A stretch of DNA of 22,253 nt. It comes from CAYLLT01 sp964591605. Its GTDB lineage: Bacteria; Planctomycetota; Phycisphaerae; UBA1845; PWPN01. The DNA is taken from positions 1 through 22,253 of the forward strand of contig CAZQEN010000087.1 in assembly GCA_964591605.1 (NCBI GenBank). The letters are read 5' to 3'. The translations under genes and the position numbers were made by a program. Below the pieces are notes generated by a model. The model did not search any database. It worked only from the letters and a program-made list of their open reading frames with translations, and was not told where the DNA came from. Below are positions 1-6,807 of this stretch, in pieces; positions within the stretch are counted from its first letter, which is position 1, and each line of letters opens with the position of its first letter.

Positions 1-74
1 TGCACGTGGCGGAGCGGATGAAGGCGGAAGGGATACCGGCCGGGCTCAAGGAGCTTGTCGCGGTCACGAGCTGA
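1..74 (+). CDS. 3' end of an unidentified gene (partial)
   Basis: The frame starting at base 3 stays open from the left edge to a TGA at 72-74 and encodes 23 residues ending in KELVAVTS. The composition (charged, then a short hydrophobic strand) looks like a real C-terminus, and the next gene's ribosome site begins only about 16 nt downstream, which suggests one transcript. The fragment is too short to assign a family. Confidence 0.45.
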   Translation, partial: HVAERMKAEGIPAGLKELVAVTS

Positions 75-102
75 GTGGCCACGTGGTGGCAGGAGGAATT
101 GC

Positions 103-507
103 ATGTCTTACGAAATCACTGTCTACAGGAGCGGGGCCGGACAGGGAACGATTACCTTTCAGGGAACGACAAAGTCCTGTTGGGAAGACGTCTCCAATCT
201 TATTCCCGCGAAAACGTATGTTGGCTGCCAGGCGGCATACATGGCCAAAAAGGGTCGCAAGGCGGTCGCCATCCCGAATGAACAGACAGGAAAAAACGGC
301 ATTTACATTCACGAAGGCTACAGTCCAGACTGGTCCGATGGCTGTATCGTTACTGATCCCGACTTGGTTGATCGAATGTGGCGCACGTTGTATGCGGGCG
401 GGAAATGCTTACGGCAACCGTCACTGTATCCTGAATTTGGCCAAACGGCATTCTTGAGTGACCAGGCGGGCCGTGAGCGGCTTAGACCTCGCGAGGCAGG
501 AGCCTGA
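103..507 (+). CDS. Small L,D-transpeptidase-like protein, 3' end probably frameshifted
   Basis: The start is ATG 103, chosen because AGGAGG lies at 90-95; the frame is open further upstream but has no ribosome site there. Residues 66-83 carry a GIxIHxG segment followed by SDGC (His70, Cys81). This is the His...S-x-G-C arrangement of L,D-transpeptidase (YkuD-like) and related small peptidoglycan-active proteins, so a cysteine-based wall-modifying role is plausible. No signal peptide is visible. The protein reads naturally to about residue 101 (Tyr97-Ala-Gly-Gly-Lys). After that the frame turns into an Arg/Pro-rich tail to 507. One base of shift at GGGAAATG (400-407) would instead give a short beta-strand ending in TVTVS and a stop at 432-434, which looks like the original C-terminus. 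The domain call is a motif judgement, and the exact family was not established. Confidence 0.55.
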   Translation: MSYEITVYRSGAGQGTITFQGTTKSCWEDVSNLIPAKTYVGCQAAYMAKKGRKAVAIPNEQTGKNGIYIHEGYSPDWSDGCIVTDPDLVDRMWRTLYAGGKCLRQPSLYPEFGQTAFLSDQAGRERLRPREAGA

Positions 508-515
508 AGCGGCTT

Positions 516-1127
516 TCAGCTCTCCTTGCGGTGCTTTTTCTGGGGTTTCTCGCGTTTGACAAGGAACTGTTCCAATCGTTCCGCGATCTCGGGTTCTTCG
601 AGAGCCTCGGCCAACATGCCGACCCATCGGCGTACGCGCTGCATGTCCAGATCGCTGCTTCTTTCCAGAACTGCATCGATATCACCCATGTCCTTGCCGC
701 GAAACGCCAGGATTTTCATGACAAGGAGATCCTCAGGCGTTGGGATGAGGAACTCTGTGCCGTGCAGGCATGCGCGTTGGGAGCGGGCGATCAACTCCTG
801 CTCGAACGGCAGCCAGCCCAGCGAGATGTCAACCTGGATGCCGTCCGGGTCGTGCCGGAGCAGCAACATCCGATTTGCCAGAGCAAATTCGACCGGGTTC
901 GCGAGTCGCGGCGACAGGTTGTACTTCTCTGCTTCCGCGATCATGCCTTCAATGGGTTGTTCGCCGGCCAGAACGACGGCATCCACATCTTCCGTCATCC
1001 GGGCATGTCCGAGTGCAGCGACAGCGACACCGCCGATCAGGGCATGGGGAATACGACTGCTCTCCAGCCAGCGCGTGAGGTCGCGGACTGCCCCCATGAG
1101 TTCCAGGAGAGCGTCATCGCGCTCCAT
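516..1127 (-). CDS. Nucleotidyltransferase-fold protein (AbiEii/MNT-like), candidate toxin-antitoxin partner
   Basis: This 203-aa protein carries the nucleotidyltransferase (Pol-beta superfamily) signature. Gly32-Gly33 follows a short strand, Asp47 and Asp49 form the DxD metal pair, and Asp100 in a QVDIS strand is the likely third carboxylate, so the active site looks intact. A helical C-terminal region follows (about 125-203) with a Lys/Arg-rich tail. Families with this core include AbiEii-like and MNT-type antitoxin or toxin proteins, which can transfer nucleotides to RNA or protein. The start at 1127 is supported by an AAGAGAGG-like ribosome site just upstream on the minus strand. It overlaps the stop of the preceding 78-aa gene by 14 nt, so the two are translationally coupled. 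The target is unknown. It could also be a plain sugar- or antibiotic-type nucleotidyltransferase, but the short partner gene argues for a two-gene module. Confidence 0.8.
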   Translation of the reverse strand: MERDDALLELMGAVRDLTRWLESSRIPHALIGGVAVAALGHARMTEDVDAVVLAGEQPIEGMIAEAEKYNLSPRLANPVEFALANRMLLLRHDPDGIQVDISLGWLPFEQELIARSQRACLHGTEFLIPTPEDLLVMKILAFRGKDMGDIDAVLERSSDLDMQRVRRWVGMLAEALEEPEIAERLEQFLVKREKPQKKHRKES

Positions 1128-1350
1128 GGGCGCCTCTCTTGAGCCGCAGCCATCGATCCCTCACCGCCTGGTTCTCGGCTTCCGTGGAGGAATGCAGACC
1201 CAGAGTTCGAGCGGTTCGCATGAGACGGGCCAGTTGCGCAAAACGCTCTTCGAGGCTCATTGCGAGCCGCTCATTCCGTTCGAATTCATTGACGGCCTGC
1301 CACCGGTCCATCCAGGCGCGGATCTCGGCTTTGTCGATCTTGGTTTCCAT
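1114..1350 (-). CDS. 78-aa helical protein, partner of the nucleotidyltransferase
   Basis: The ORF is open further upstream, across the start of the divergent activase gene, but the best start is ATG 1350 (METKI...). A TATAAT box lies 6 nt before it, and the extended N-terminus would be a shadow. The product is predicted to be almost all helix, rich in Arg and Glu, with Trp13 and Trp17 near the N-terminus and an RDRWLRLKRG segment near the C-terminus. No catalytic motif is seen. It overlaps the nucleotidyltransferase start by 14 nt. A short charged protein just upstream of a nucleotidyltransferase is a common toxin-antitoxin-like layout, so this may be the neutralising or targeting partner; that is inference from context. 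Confidence 0.75.
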   Translation of the reverse strand: METKIDKAEIRAWMDRWQAVNEFERNERLAMSLEERFAQLARLMRTARTLGLHSSTEAENQAVRDRWLRLKRGAHGAR

Positions 1351-1356
1351 ATGTGA

Positions 1357-1362
1357 ATTATA
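1357..1362 (-). promoter_or_regulatory. -10 box (TATAAT) for the 78-aa gene, likely leaderless mRNA
   Basis: On the minus strand a perfect TATAAT ends 6 nt before ATG 1350. A normal 6-8 nt gap from -10 to transcript start would put the first base at or next to the A of the start codon. There is no Shine-Dalgarno sequence, which fits leaderless initiation. No good -35 is seen at 16-18 nt. Confidence 0.5.
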
Positions 1363-1383
1363 GCGATTCTCGTTGAGATAATC

Positions 1384-4300
1384 ATGAACCAATCCATTCA
1401 ACTCAAGTCCGATCACGGTCATGGCGGCGGCGGGTGTTCTTCGGGCGGCTGCAGCACCGGCGGGTGCGGGTCGAAGAGCAACGGCGAGGCCAAACAGCCG
1501 GCGCTGCTCCAGCTCAATGTCGGGCTGGTGAAGGCCGAGCGCGTCAAGCCGCAGGTCGAGCATAGGCCGTTTGAGGGGACCGCCCAGTACCCGCAGGGGC
1601 TCATGATCGGGCTCGACGTGGGTTCGACCACGGTCAAGTTCGTCGTCGTGAACCCGCTGACCGACGAGATCCTGCTCAAAGACTATCAGCGGCACGACAC
1701 GAAGCAGCCCGAAAAGTGCATGGAGATGCTCACCACGGTGACGCAGCACTTTCCGGATGTGCCCCGGAACGCGTTTCGCGTGTTCATGACCGGCTCGGGC
1801 GGGTCCAACGTCGGCAAATACATCGGCGCGAAGTTTGTGCAGGAGGTCAACGCCGTTTCGCTGGCCGTCGAGAAGCTCTATCCCGACGTGCAGAGCGTCG
1901 TCGAGCTTGGCGGCCAGGACGCCAAGATCATCGTCTTCAAGACCGACGAGGAGACGGGCAAGAAGAAGAAAATCCCGTCGATGAACGACAAATGCGCCGG
2001 CGGGACCGGCGCGGTGATCGACAAGATCAACGCCAAGCTCAAGATCCCGGCCGAGCAGCTCTGCCAGATGGGTTACGAGGGCCTGCGCCTGCACCCCGTC
2101 GCAGGCAAGTGCGGTGTGTTCGCCGAGACCGACATCAACGGCCTCCAGAAGCAGGGCGTGCCGCCGGATGAGCTGATGGCCTCGCTGTTCGAGTCAATCA
2201 TCCAGCAGAATCTGTCGGTGCTGACACGCGGGCACACGCTCAAGCCCAAGGTGCTGCTGCTGGGCGGCCCGAACTGCTACATCAAGGGGATGAAAGACTG
2301 CTGGCGGCACAACATCCCGATCATCTGGAAGGAGCGAAACGTCGAGCTGCCCGAGGGCGTGCCGCCCGAAGACCTCATCATCGTGCCCGACAATGCCCAG
2401 TACTTCGCGGCCATCGGCGCGGTCGAGTTCGCGAAAGTCGAGGTTGAGGACAACCCGAACCAGGGCGTGTTCCTTGGGCTCGACACGCTCAAGTGGTACC
2501 TGGAAGTCGGCCGGCTCGAGGAGAAGAAGGCGGCCGGCGCGACCGGGCTGGTGAAAGACGACGAGGAACTCCGGCGTTTCAGGGAACGCTACAAGAAGGA
2601 GAAGTGGGAACCGGCCCGGTTTGCGCCGGGCACGGTGATCGAGGGCTTCATCGGCCTGGACGGCGGCTCAACCAGCACCAAGGCGGTGCTCATCGACCGG
2701 GATAAGAACGTCATCGCCAAGAGCTACCAGCTCTCCAAGGGCAACCCGATCGAAGACACGATGGACGTCTTCCGCAGGATCGAGGAACAGATCACGAGCC
2801 AGGGCTGCACGCTCAAGGTGCTCGGTGTCGGCACGACGGGCTACGCGAAGGACATTCTCAAGGACGTGCTCAAGGCGGACGTGGCCCTGGTCGAGACGGT
2901 CGCCCACACCGAGAGCGGCCTGCACTTCTACCCCGGCACCGACGTGATCGTGGACGTCGGCGGGCAGGACATCAAGCTGATCGTGCTGCACGACGGGCGG
3001 GTCAAAGACTTCAAGCTCAACACGCAGTGCTCGGCCGGCAACGGGTATTTCCTCCAATCGACCGCAACGGGCTTCGGGTTCAAGGTCGAGGAATACGCCG
3101 ATCTGGCCTTCAGCGCCCAGGCCATGCCCGAGTTCGGCTACGGCTGCGCGGTGTTCATGCAGAGTGACATCGTCGACTTCCAGCGCCAGGGCTGGACGCC
3201 CACCGAAATCATGGCGGGCCTGGCCGCCGTGCTGCCCAAGAACATCTGGCTCTACGTGGCCCAGATCCCCAACATCGCCAAACTCGGCAGGCGATTCGTG
3301 CTTCAGGGCGGCACCCAGCACAATCTCGCCGCGGTCAAATCGCAGGTCGATTTCATTGAATCGCGCTTCGTCGGCACGGGCATCACGCCCGAGGTGATCG
3401 TCCACAAGCACTGCGGCGAATCAGGCGCTATCGGATGCGCGATCGAGGCCCATCGCCTGGTCACCCAGCAGGGGCACGTCACCAGCTTCATCGGCATGGA
3501 GCGCGTGCAGCAGATCCAGTACAAGACCACGCGCAACGAGAACACCCGCTGCTACTTCTGCAAGAACAAGTGCCTGCGCACCTTCATCGACGTGAAGACC
3601 GGAGCAGAGCCCGAAGCGCAGGCGAGGGGTTCGCTGGTGGACCTCTCGACACACGTTCTCAAGGCGGGTCCGGAGGCGGGGCACCCGACGAGGATCAAGC
3701 ACGCAGCGCCGGAGGAATTGCCAGTTGCCGATTGCCAATCGCCGATTGAAGAAATCGGCAATCGGAAATCGGAAATCGGAAATCCACCCGATCCGGCCGA
3801 CGCGGCGAAGGAGGCGATGAAGAAGGCTTCGAGCAAGTCGAAGAGCAAGGTGCCGCTGTCGGCCGGCCAGCAGCGGCTGATCATCGCGACGTGTGAGAAG
3901 GGTACGGTCGAAGACGTCAACGACATGCGCGAGATCAAGGCGGGGCTGGATGCGGTCAAGAAGGCCAACCCGAACCTGATGCACATCGCCGCCCACGACG
4001 CGTTCAAGTCCTACGAAGTGGACGACGTACAGGATCCGTTGCCAGAGACGAAGTTCTGGATGACACCGGCCATGCGCAAAGCCGTCGCGCGGCGGCGCGA
4101 GCTCATGGAAAAGCGCAAGGAGCTGCGCATCGGCATGCCGCGCGTGCTCAACATGTACAGCCAGAGCCCGTTTTTCACCGGGTTTTTCATGTCGCTGGGC
4201 ATCCCGCACAAGAACCTGGTCTTCAGCGAATACACCAGCGAAGAGCTCTACAAGCGCGGGGCCAAGCGCGGCTCGATCGACCCGTGTTTCCCGAGCAAGC

Positions 4301-5439
4301 TCGGCATCCCGCACGTGCACGATCTGCTTTACATCCAGCACGAAAAGACGCCGCTGACGCATATCTTCTTCCCGATGGTCGATTCGTTCCCGAGTTTTCT
4401 GCAGAACGTGCAGGCCCGGCGGGCGTGTCCGACGGTCGTGTCGACGGCCGAGGCGACGCATGCCGCTTTCATCAAGGAAGGCGACTTGTTCAAGCAGAAG
4501 GGCATCGTCTTCAAGAAGACGTTCGTGAACATGGACGAACCCGGGCTGTGTGCGCGGCAGATGTACGAGGACTGGAAGGACGAGCTGGGCCTTTCGTACG
4601 AGGAAGCCCTGCGGGCCACGCACGAAGGGCTCAAGGCACTCGAGACGTTCGATTCGCGGCTCCGCAGGCAGTCGCGCGAGGTGCTCGAGCAGCTCGAGCG
4701 CGAGGACCGCCTGGGCGTGGTCGTGCTGGCCCGGCCGTATCACAACGATCCGGGCGTGAATCACGAGATCTGCGAGGAGCTCCAGAAGCTCGGCTACCCG
4801 ATCTTCTATCAGGACATGCTGCCGATCGACGAAGACATCCTCGAACGGCTCTTCGGCGACGAAGTGCGGGCGGGGGCGTTCCAGTCGGCCCTCTCGCTCG
4901 ACGATGTGTGGAAGAACAGCTACTCCGAGAACACCAACCGCAAGGTCTGGGCGGCCAAGTACACGGCCCGGCACCCGAACCTGGTCGCGCTGGAGCTGTC
5001 GAGCTTCAAATGCGGCCACGATGCGCCGATCTACTCGAACATCGAGGGGATTATCGAGAAGTCGGGCACGCCGTACTTCTGCTTCAAGGACATCGACGAG
5101 AACAAGCCCACCGGCTCGATCAAGATCCGCATCGAGACGATCGCGTACTTCCTGCGGCGTTACCGCGAGGACATGGTCGCCCGCAAGCGTAAGCGGTCGC
5201 AGATCGAGGCCCATCTGGCGGAGCTGGAGAAGCAGCTCCGTGCCGGTCATTATCCGATGACGCTCTCGGCGCCCGCCGTGGCCGCCGAGCCGCATCTGGA
5301 AGCGGCGGCCGGGGCCCGTTTCACCGAGCTGCATCCGCTCCTCTCGCCTGCGGACTCAGGCGCCCCCATCAGCGCCTCACCGGCCGATTCCGGTGCACCG
5401 ATCCCCGACGAGCGCGAAGAGGAGATGGCCCTCGCGTGA
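1384..5439 (+). CDS. Giant acyl-CoA dehydratase activase fused to dehydratase-like (DUF2229) module
   Basis: This 1351-aa protein has two BadF/BadG/BcrA/HgdC-type ASKHA ATPase modules followed by an HgdB/DUF2229-like module. Module 1 starts with GLDVGSTT (76-83) and module 2 with GLDGGSTSTK (near 424). Each holds a cysteine pair with identical 39-residue spacing (Cys204/Cys243 and Cys549/Cys588), matching the pair that binds the shared [4Fe-4S] cluster in HgdC dimers; one chain may therefore form a pseudo-dimer. Cys723, 726 and 730 follow in a CxxCxxxC segment, then a low-complexity linker (about 740-825), then the DUF2229 part with Cys968, Cys1015 and Cys1210 as candidate ligands for a second cluster. 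Such proteins couple ATP hydrolysis to low-potential electron transfer; the substrate here is unknown. The N-terminus is a His/Gly/Cys-rich tail (Cys18, 23, 28). The C-terminus repeats ADSGAPI twice. The ribosome site is weak (TTGAGAT). It is transcribed divergently from the 78-aa gene. Confidence 0.9.
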   Translation: MNQSIQLKSDHGHGGGGCSSGGCSTGGCGSKSNGEAKQPALLQLNVGLVKAERVKPQVEHRPFEGTAQYPQGLMIGLDVGSTTVKFVVVNPLTDEILLKDYQRHDTKQPEKCMEMLTTVTQHFPDVPRNAFRVFMTGSGGSNVGKYIGAKFVQEVNAVSLAVEKLYPDVQSVVELGGQDAKIIVFKTDEETGKKKKIPSMNDKCAGGTGAVIDKINAKLKIPAEQLCQMGYEGLRLHPVAGKCGVFAETDINGLQKQGVPPDELMASLFESIIQQNLSVLTRGHTLKPKVLLLGGPNCYIKGMKDCWRHNIPIIWKERNVELPEGVPPEDLIIVPDNAQYFAAIGAVEFAKVEVEDNPNQGVFLGLDTLKWYLEVGRLEEKKAAGATGLVKDDEELRRFRERYKKEKWEPARFAPGTVIEGFIGLDGGSTSTKAVLIDRDKNVIAKSYQLSKGNPIEDTMDVFRRIEEQITSQGCTLKVLGVGTTGYAKDILKDVLKADVALVETVAHTESGLHFYPGTDVIVDVGGQDIKLIVLHDGRVKDFKLNTQCSAGNGYFLQSTATGFGFKVEEYADLAFSAQAMPEFGYGCAVFMQSDIVDFQRQGWTPTEIMAGLAAVLPKNIWLYVAQIPNIAKLGRRFVLQGGTQHNLAAVKSQVDFIESRFVGTGITPEVIVHKHCGESGAIGCAIEAHRLVTQQGHVTSFIGMERVQQIQYKTTRNENTRCYFCKNKCLRTFIDVKTGAEPEAQARGSLVDLSTHVLKAGPEAGHPTRIKHAAPEELPVADCQSPIEEIGNRKSEIGNPPDPADAAKEAMKKASSKSKSKVPLSAGQQRLIIATCEKGTVEDVNDMREIKAGLDAVKKANPNLMHIAAHDAFKSYEVDDVQDPLPETKFWMTPAMRKAVARRRELMEKRKELRIGMPRVLNMYSQSPFFTGFFMSLGIPHKNLVFSEYTSEELYKRGAKRGSIDPCFPSKLGIPHVHDLLYIQHEKTPLTHIFFPMVDSFPSFLQNVQARRACPTVVSTAEATHAAFIKEGDLFKQKGIVFKKTFVNMDEPGLCARQMYEDWKDELGLSYEEALRATHEGLKALETFDSRLRRQSREVLEQLEREDRLGVVVLARPYHNDPGVNHEICEELQKLGYPIFYQDMLPIDEDILERLFGDEVRAGAFQSALSLDDVWKNSYSENTNRKVWAAKYTARHPNLVALELSSFKCGHDAPIYSNIEGIIEKSGTPYFCFKDIDENKPTGSIKIRIETIAYFLRRYREDMVARKRKRSQIEAHLAELEKQLRAGHYPMTLSAPAVAAEPHLEAAAGARFTELHPLLSPADSGAPISASPADSGAPIPDEREEEMALA
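3720..3782 (+). repeat. Short palindromic repeat inside the activase coding sequence
   Basis: A run of GCCGATT-type and AATCGG-type words lies in frame in the linker of the activase gene. The core hairpin is GCCGATT (3741-3747), loop GAAGA, AATCGGC (3753-3759). It is followed by tandem AAATCGG copies to about 3780. The base composition (AT-rich, repetitive) differs from the surrounding GC-rich gene. It is translated as part of the linker, around residues 780-800. Confidence 0.65.
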
Positions 5440-5488
5440 CGACGCTCCCCGGCCGCGGGTCTCCAGCTCGCGTGGTGAGTCAAGGAGC

Positions 5489-5506
5489 CGCGGGCTTCAG
5501 CCCGCG
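5489..5506. repeat. Intergenic inverted repeat CGCGGGC-TTCA-GCCCGCG
   Basis: A perfect 7-bp stem with a TTCA loop lies 50 nt after the activase stop codon. It has no T-run, so it is better read as a short palindromic repeat than as a terminator. It could also protect the 3' end of the long transcript. Confidence 0.55.
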
Positions 5507-5545
5507 CGGTCCCTCGAACGAGATGATCCTTCACACTGTTCGCAG

Positions 5546-5577
5546 AGCCGCGCAGGCTCCAAGCCTGCGGCTTTTTT
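5546..5577 (+). terminator. Rho-independent terminator after the activase gene
   Basis: AGCC plus GCAGGCT (5546-5558, with a 2-nt GC bulge) pairs with AGCCTGC plus GGCT (5562-5572) around a CCA loop. It is followed directly by a T-run. This is the clearest intrinsic terminator in the window and closes the 1384-5439 transcript. Confidence 0.8.
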
Positions 5578-5580
5578 CGG

Positions 5581-5586
5581 TATACT
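5581..5586 (+). promoter_or_regulatory. Possible -10 box (TATACT) for the 93-aa gene
   Basis: TATACT lies just after the terminator and 29 nt before the ATG at 5616. No convincing -35 is seen at 17 nt. Transcription starting near 5593 would leave a short leader containing GGGGAG (near 5604). Confidence 0.35.
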
Positions 5587-5615
5587 CCAGCCGGCTGCCT
5601 ACCGGGGAGTGACCG

Positions 5616-5897
5616 ATGCCGTTCGAGTCCGACAAGATCATGTTCGAGGTGTATCGCGAGGAAGGCTTCTCGCGCAAGTACCGCGTTGTCTATTTCACCG
5701 AGCTCGATGAGCACAACAAGGAGGCCGAAATCAACGCGGCCATGGCGGGCGAGCATTTCTACGACGGATTCATCCGATCGAGCAGCAGCAACGACGCCAA
5801 GGCGATGATCGACGACTTCCTCCGCCGGCTCAACGCGGGCGAGGCCATCACCCCGGCCGAGTTCGAGGCCGCGATCGGGCCGTACACCCCGGCCTGA
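5616..5897 (+). CDS. 93-aa protein of unknown function
   Basis: The family was not recognised. The ATG at 5616 is preceded by GGGGAG about 7 nt upstream, and the gene follows a terminator, so it is probably an independent unit. The protein is acidic and cytosolic-looking, with no signal peptide or membrane segment. The N-terminal half alternates strand-like segments (KIMFEVYREE, KYRVVYFTEL). A Ser-rich stretch follows (about residues 55-58), and the C-terminal half looks helical (AKAMIDDFLRRLNAG) before a short proline-containing tail. No cysteines or obvious catalytic motif are present. Codon use resembles its neighbours, so it is likely a real conserved small protein. Confidence 0.7.
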   Translation: MPFESDKIMFEVYREEGFSRKYRVVYFTELDEHNKEAEINAAMAGEHFYDGFIRSSSSNDAKAMIDDFLRRLNAGEAITPAEFEAAIGPYTPA

Positions 5898-6013
5898 GGC
5901 AGCCCTCGACGGGGCGATCATGAGGGGATCGACTGCCCGTCCTGATCGTGGAGGCGACGTGAAGCGAGCGTGAGATGCGGTCCTGATTCTGGCATTCCCT
6001 GTCTGCTGTGCGG

Positions 6014-6583
6014 TCAGCACTGCGGCTGCCTTTCCATGGGCGGCCATACCCGGCGCAGCTTATTGATCTTCCACTGCAGGTACAGCGCATTGCCGAAGAA
6101 TGTGCCCAATGCCGAGAACGGCAGGCGCTTCGCGCCGCTGGCAGACGGATCGTCTGCAAGGAGCTCATTGAGCCGGTCGCGGATCTGGAACGCCATGACC
6201 ACGCACGCGAGCTGCGCGAGCATCGAGATGATCAGATCAAGGAACATGCCATCGGACGTCACGTCCACGGCGTATCCCATGAACGTCCAGCAGGCGCTCA
6301 GGCCGCACAGACCCCACAGGGCGGGTATCCAGAAGGGTGCAACCGGCTTATCCGGCAGCAGACGGGACAGCGTGCGCACCTGCCGGTCAAACCAGACCAC
6401 CAGGTACAGCCCGGCGGTGAGCGACGTGAGCAGCATGAGGTTGAAGGCCGACTGCATCCGGAACATGTGAACCGGACCAGCCGGCGGCGGCACGATGGCG
6501 CGGGCGACAGGCGGCGCGGTGGGCGGAGCCAGCGGGACCCGCGGCATCATCGGAGGCGGCTCGAGCATCACGGCCGACGACAT
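6014..6583 (-). CDS. DUF4234-like membrane protein with proline-rich N-terminus
   Basis: The start is taken at ATG 6583 (MSSAVML...), giving 189 aa; the frame is open 14 codons further but without a ribosome site. Residues 8-37 are rich in Pro and Ala. Three membrane segments follow, at about 46-64, 84-103 and 111-132. The first segment, with FNLMLLT..TAGLYLVVWF, and a late GTFFGNALYLQWKINKL segment (near 159-175) both match the DUF4234 pattern, a small inner-membrane domain of unknown role. The gene is convergent with the 93-aa gene and divergent from homoserine dehydrogenase. The family call rests on pattern memory, and the function is unknown. No Shine-Dalgarno sequence is visible, so the exact start is uncertain. 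Confidence 0.7.
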   Translation of the reverse strand: MSSAVMLEPPPMMPRVPLAPPTAPPVARAIVPPPAGPVHMFRMQSAFNLMLLTSLTAGLYLVVWFDRQVRTLSRLLPDKPVAPFWIPALWGLCGLSACWTFMGYAVDVTSDGMFLDLIISMLAQLACVVMAFQIRDRLNELLADDPSASGAKRLPFSALGTFFGNALYLQWKINKLRRVWPPMERQPQC

Positions 6584-6807
6584 AGGCCAGGTCCGTAAAA
6601 GACACACCCGGGGCGCACGTCGCACCCAATGACCTGAACTCTACGATTCGCAGTCCCTGCTTGCGTGGGTTCAGCCACACCCGTACATTGTGAGGCCGAC
6701 AGACCGCGGGCCGCAGGCCGCGTCACGCCCGATACCTTGCAGCCGCATGTCGCCCGCAGAGGGCACGACGGCCGGGCCTGCGATCCGTCGGGCGGCGATG
6801 AGCCGGG

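Noticed and set aside
1351..2094. Extension of the 78-aa protein to a 326-aa product
   Set aside because: The added part is antisense to the activase and looks like shadow composition; the TATAAT and ATG at 1350 give a better start.
3421..5334. A 637-codon open frame on the minus strand opposite the activase gene
   Set aside because: It is antisense to a well-supported family protein; its translation is low-complexity and rich in Leu, Arg, Asp and His, and such shadows are common in GC-rich DNA.
5898..6013. GATCA...TGATC pair as a bidirectional terminator
   Set aside because: Weak 5-bp stem with a long loop and no T-runs.
6387..6680. Alternative minus-strand frame beginning MWLNPRKQG upstream of the DUF4234-like gene
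   Set aside because: The first 30 residues look plausible but the frame then overlaps the membrane protein out of phase; a frameshifted longer N-terminus is possible but not supported enough to call.
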